Below, one piece after another: positions 62,039-64,000 of a stretch of DNA of 64,000 bases. Below the pieces are notes generated by a model. The model ran no database searches. It saw only the letters and a program-made list of their open reading frames with translations, and was not told the DNA's origin. Source of the stretch: Rhodobacteraceae bacterium CCMM004 (lineage in GTDB: Bacteria; Pseudomonadota; Alphaproteobacteria; Rhodobacterales; Rhodobacteraceae). Each line of letters opens with the position of its first letter. Position 1 is the stretch's first letter. The stretch covers positions 558,001 to 622,000 of the forward strand of contig RZWH01000003.1 of assembly GCA_004005435.1 (NCBI GenBank), given 5' to 3'. The translations under genes were made by a program, and so were the position numbers.

Positions 62039-63046
62039 TCAGCCGCCCGGCGCGGTGCAGTCGGCGACGGCCTGGGACAGGTGGGCCATCAGCGCCGGAT
62101 AGTGGCCCGGCCCCGGCTCCAGCGCCGCGCCGAGCGGGTCGGCCACCACCACTGCCAGGCCCGCATCCTGGGCCAGAGCCTCGGCCGGGCCGCCCCGGCC
62201 CTCGGGCGACAGCAGAAGGCACGCGACCCCCCGTTCCGCCGCCGCCGCGCGCAGGGCCGAGGCCCGCGCAGCGCCGGGCCGGTCGGCGTCGCTGGCCGAC
62301 AGGGCGCCCGCCACGGTCAGACCGAAGCGTTCTTCGAAGTAAAGAAGCGAATCGTGGTCCACCAGGAACGGCCGCTCGGCGGCCCCGGCCAGGCGCTCGG
62401 CCGCCGCCCGTTCGGCCTCGGAGATGGCCGCCTTGGCGGTCTCGGCATTGGCGCGGTAGACCTCTGCCCCCTCGGGGTCGAGATCGGCGAGCGCACCTGC
62501 GATGGCGTCGAGCCAGGCCCGCGCGTTTTCCGGGTCGAGCCACATGTGCGGGTCGATGGGGCCGTGGTCGTGGTCGTCCGCGTGATCGTGGGCGTGGTCG
62601 TCGTCGTGCGCATGATCTTCGTCATGGCTGTGGTCGTCGTCGTGGCCGTGGTCGTCGTCGTGGCCGTGGTCGTCGCCATCGACGGCAAACACGCCGCCCG
62701 GCCGACTCTCGCGCGCGACCGTCCCCGGCACCTCGGAGAGCGTCAGGACGGTCGCCCCGCTCGCCAGCGACTCGCGGGCCGTGGCCAGCGCCGGGGACAG
62801 CGACGGCCCGATCCAGACCATCAGGTCCGCCCCCGCCAACGCCCGTGCCTGCGACGGCCGCAGAGCGGCGTGGTGCGGAGAGGCCCCGGGCGGGACCAAC
62901 AGGTCGGGCGCCGTGCGGTCGCCCGTCACGGCCGCGACCAGTCCGTGGGTCGGGAGGATGTCGGCCGCGATGTGCGGCGGATCGGCCTGGGCCATGGTGG
63001 CGGCGAGACCGAGGGCGGCGGCGGGGAGTGTGTAACGATATAACAT
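62039..63046 (-). CDS. znuA: Zinc ABC transporter substrate-binding protein
   Basis: A 335-residue periplasmic zinc-binding protein with signal peptide (LPAAALGLAATMAQA). Cluster 9 features: VPPGASPHHAALRPSQARAL with a metal His, a long His/Asp-rich loop at ~125-163 built on DDHGHDDDH-type units, then DPHMWLDPENARAWLDAI (metal His) and FLVDHDSLLYFEERFGL. The loop probably gathers zinc before delivery. It is divergent from zur-znuC, so one operator can control both. The ATG gives a normal signal peptide. Confidence 0.95.
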   Translation of the reverse strand: MLYRYTLPAAALGLAATMAQADPPHIAADILPTHGLVAAVTGDRTAPDLLVPPGASPHHAALRPSQARALAGADLMVWIGPSLSPALATARESLASGATVLTLSEVPGTVARESRPGGVFAVDGDDHGHDDDHGHDDDHSHDEDHAHDDDHAHDHADDHDHGPIDPHMWLDPENARAWLDAIAGALADLDPEGAEVYRANAETAKAAISEAERAAAERLAGAAERPFLVDHDSLLYFEERFGLTVAGALSASDADRPGAARASALRAAAAERGVACLLLSPEGRGGPAEALAQDAGLAVVVADPLGAALEPGPGHYPALMAHLSQAVADCTAPGG

Positions 63047-63067
63047 ACGGCCACTTGTTAGCGGCGA

Positions 63068-63082
63068 TGTTACAGTATATCA
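63068..63082. promoter_or_regulatory. Candidate Zur operator
   Basis: TGTTACAGTATATCA is an imperfect 15-bp palindrome in the 64-bp gap between znuA and zur, in an A+T-rich patch. It resembles the A+T-rich Zur boxes of alphaproteobacteria. A second related sequence, TGTAACGATATAACA, overlaps the first codons of znuA at 63031-63045. Confidence 0.55.
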
Positions 63083-63110
63083 AGCCCCCAGTTCAGCGAA
63101 ATGCGAGGCC

Positions 63111-63581
63111 ATGGCCCACACCGACTTTGCCCCCCACAATCACGCCCGGTGCATCGCCACCGCGCTGGCCGCGGCCGAGGCGGCGTGCGACGCCCAGGGG
63201 CTGCACCTCACGCCCGTCCGCCGCCGGGTTCTGGAGATCCTGCTGACCGGGCACCGTGCCCTGGGCGCCTACGACATTCTGGAGCGCTTGGGGGCCGAGG
63301 GGCGCCCGGCGCAGCCGCCGGTGGCCTATCGCGCGCTCGACTTCCTGGTCCGCCACGGCTTTGCCCACCGGGTCGAACAGCTCAACGCCTACGTCGCCTG
63401 CACCCGGCCGGGAGAGTGCGATACCCCCGCCTTCATGGTCTGCCGAACCTGCCGCGCGGTGGCCGAGACGGCGGCCCCCGACCAGGCGATGGCGCCCCAG
63501 GCGCGCGCGGCCGGGTTTGCCATCGAGGCGCGCGTGGTCGAGGCGGTGGGCCTCTGCCCCGGCTGCCAGGCCGCGACATGA
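63111..63581 (+). CDS. zur: Zinc uptake regulator Zur (Fur family)
   Basis: 156 residues. Winged HTH (HLTPVRRRVLEILLTGHRAL, VAYRALDFLVRHGFAHRVE) and a metal-binding C-terminal domain with CXXC pairs MVCRTCRAV and LCPGCQ. It lacks the HHDH run of Fur proper, and its placement directly before znuC and divergent from znuA supports Zur. With zinc bound it should repress both directions. The stop overlaps the znuC ATG (ATGA). Confidence 0.93.
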   Translation: MAHTDFAPHNHARCIATALAAAEAACDAQGLHLTPVRRRVLEILLTGHRALGAYDILERLGAEGRPAQPPVAYRALDFLVRHGFAHRVEQLNAYVACTRPGECDTPAFMVCRTCRAVAETAAPDQAMAPQARAAGFAIEARVVEAVGLCPGCQAAT

Positions 63582-64000
63582 CCGCGCCCGTCCGCGCGGT
63601 GGCGGCGGACGCCGCCCCAGACGCTCCGCTGATCGAGGTGACCCATCTGACCGTGCGTCAGGGTGGCCGCACCGCGCTGCACGACGTGTCCCTGGCCATC
63701 GCACCGGGCGAGATCGTCACCGTGGTCGGGCCCAACGGGTCGGGCAAGACGACGCTCCTCCGCGCGCTCCTCGGCGGCACTCCGGCGGCCGCCGGGACGA
63801 TCCGGCGGCGCCCCGGCCTGACCCTGGGTTACGTGCCGCAGAAGCTCGCCGTCGACGCCACCCTGCCGCTCACCGTCGACCGGTTCCTGTCGCTGCCGCG
63901 GCGGGCCGCCCCCGCCGATCGGCGGGCGGCGCTGGAGCAGGCGGGGCTGGGCGACCTCGGCGGGCGACAGATGACGGCGCTGTCGGGGGGACAGTTCCAG
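63578..64000 (+). CDS. znuC: Zinc ABC transporter ATP-binding protein, 3' end outside the window
   Basis: The first 141 codons are visible and the frame runs off the edge. ABC features: LIEVTHLTVRQGGRTALHDV, Walker A VVGPNGSGKTTLL, Q-loop LGYVPQKLAV and the signature LSGGQFQ at the edge; Walker B lies beyond. It energises zinc uptake with znuA; a znuB permease is expected downstream. The ATG overlaps the zur stop, so zur and znuC are translated together. Confidence 0.93.
   Translation, partial: MTAPVRAVAADAAPDAPLIEVTHLTVRQGGRTALHDVSLAIAPGEIVTVVGPNGSGKTTLLRALLGGTPAAAGTIRRRPGLTLGYVPQKLAVDATLPLTVDRFLSLPRRAAPADRRAALEQAGLGDLGGRQMTALSGGQFQ

Overview
The window is about 70% G+C, densely packed, and free of tRNA, rRNA, CRISPR arrays and recognisable insertion sequences. 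Gene content (glycogen operon with glucosylglycerol hydrolase, TAXI-type TRAP transporter, OlsB-like acyltransferase, DUF853 ATPase, IalB-family protein, aerobic-type cobalamin genes) and the recurrent intergenic motifs with cores such as GGGATATTTGGAAAGG or GGGGTATTTTTGCC point to an alphaproteobacterium of the Rhodobacterales (Rhodobacter/Roseobacter lineage). The genus cannot be named from the sequence alone.

Layout. 1-2663 (+): end of a GH1 beta-glucosidase, glucokinase and an unrecognised protein with a Fis-like HTH, probably the tail of a sugar-uptake operon. 20122-2741 (-): a nine-gene storage-carbohydrate operon, glgP-glgB-glgC-glgA-glgX-malQ-pgm-glucosylglycerol hydrolase-FMN glutamate-synthase-like protein, with overlapping or nearly touching genes. 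23377-20294 (-): cbiD-cobK-DNA glycosylase-esterase, all linked by 4-bp stop/start overlaps; divergent from it cobA-cobB-MFS (+). 31796-27055 (-): cysS, then cimA-methyltransferase-squalene/phytoene-synthase-like. cysS is preceded by a 13-residue open frame with three Cys codons, a probable cysteine-sensing leader peptide. 31961-33599: a SoxR module with an 18-bp soxbox, a VOC protein and an RraA-like protein.

33600-45171: a duplicated ~200-bp palindromic element without genes, a 3-hydroxyisobutyrate-dehydrogenase-like enzyme, penicillin-acylase-family protein, DUF853 ATPase, a candidate small RNA, an IalB-family protein, an ACP/ketosynthase/LpxD group and an L,D-transpeptidase. 45172-53888: DUF882 protein, aminotransferase and isocitrate-lyase-like pair, PLP decarboxylase, ABC-F ATPase between two double-hairpin elements, OlsB-like acyltransferase, MsrB, BamE, DUF177 protein. 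59601-53902 (-): a probable catabolic operon with FAD monooxygenase, GntR regulator, Asp/Glu-racemase-superfamily enzyme and TAXI TRAP transporter. 60124-61685 (+): two SDR oxidoreductases. 62039-64000: zinc uptake (znuA divergent from zur-znuC, the last cut by the window end).

The genes fit a marine or soil heterotroph that stores and remobilises glycogen, probably recycles glucosylglycerol, makes cobalamin and scavenges organic acids by TRAP transport. The observations most worth checking are the cysS leader peptide, the duplicated palindromic element at 33702-34150, the candidate sRNA/attenuator at 39638-39744 and the paired double-hairpin elements around the ABC-F gene.
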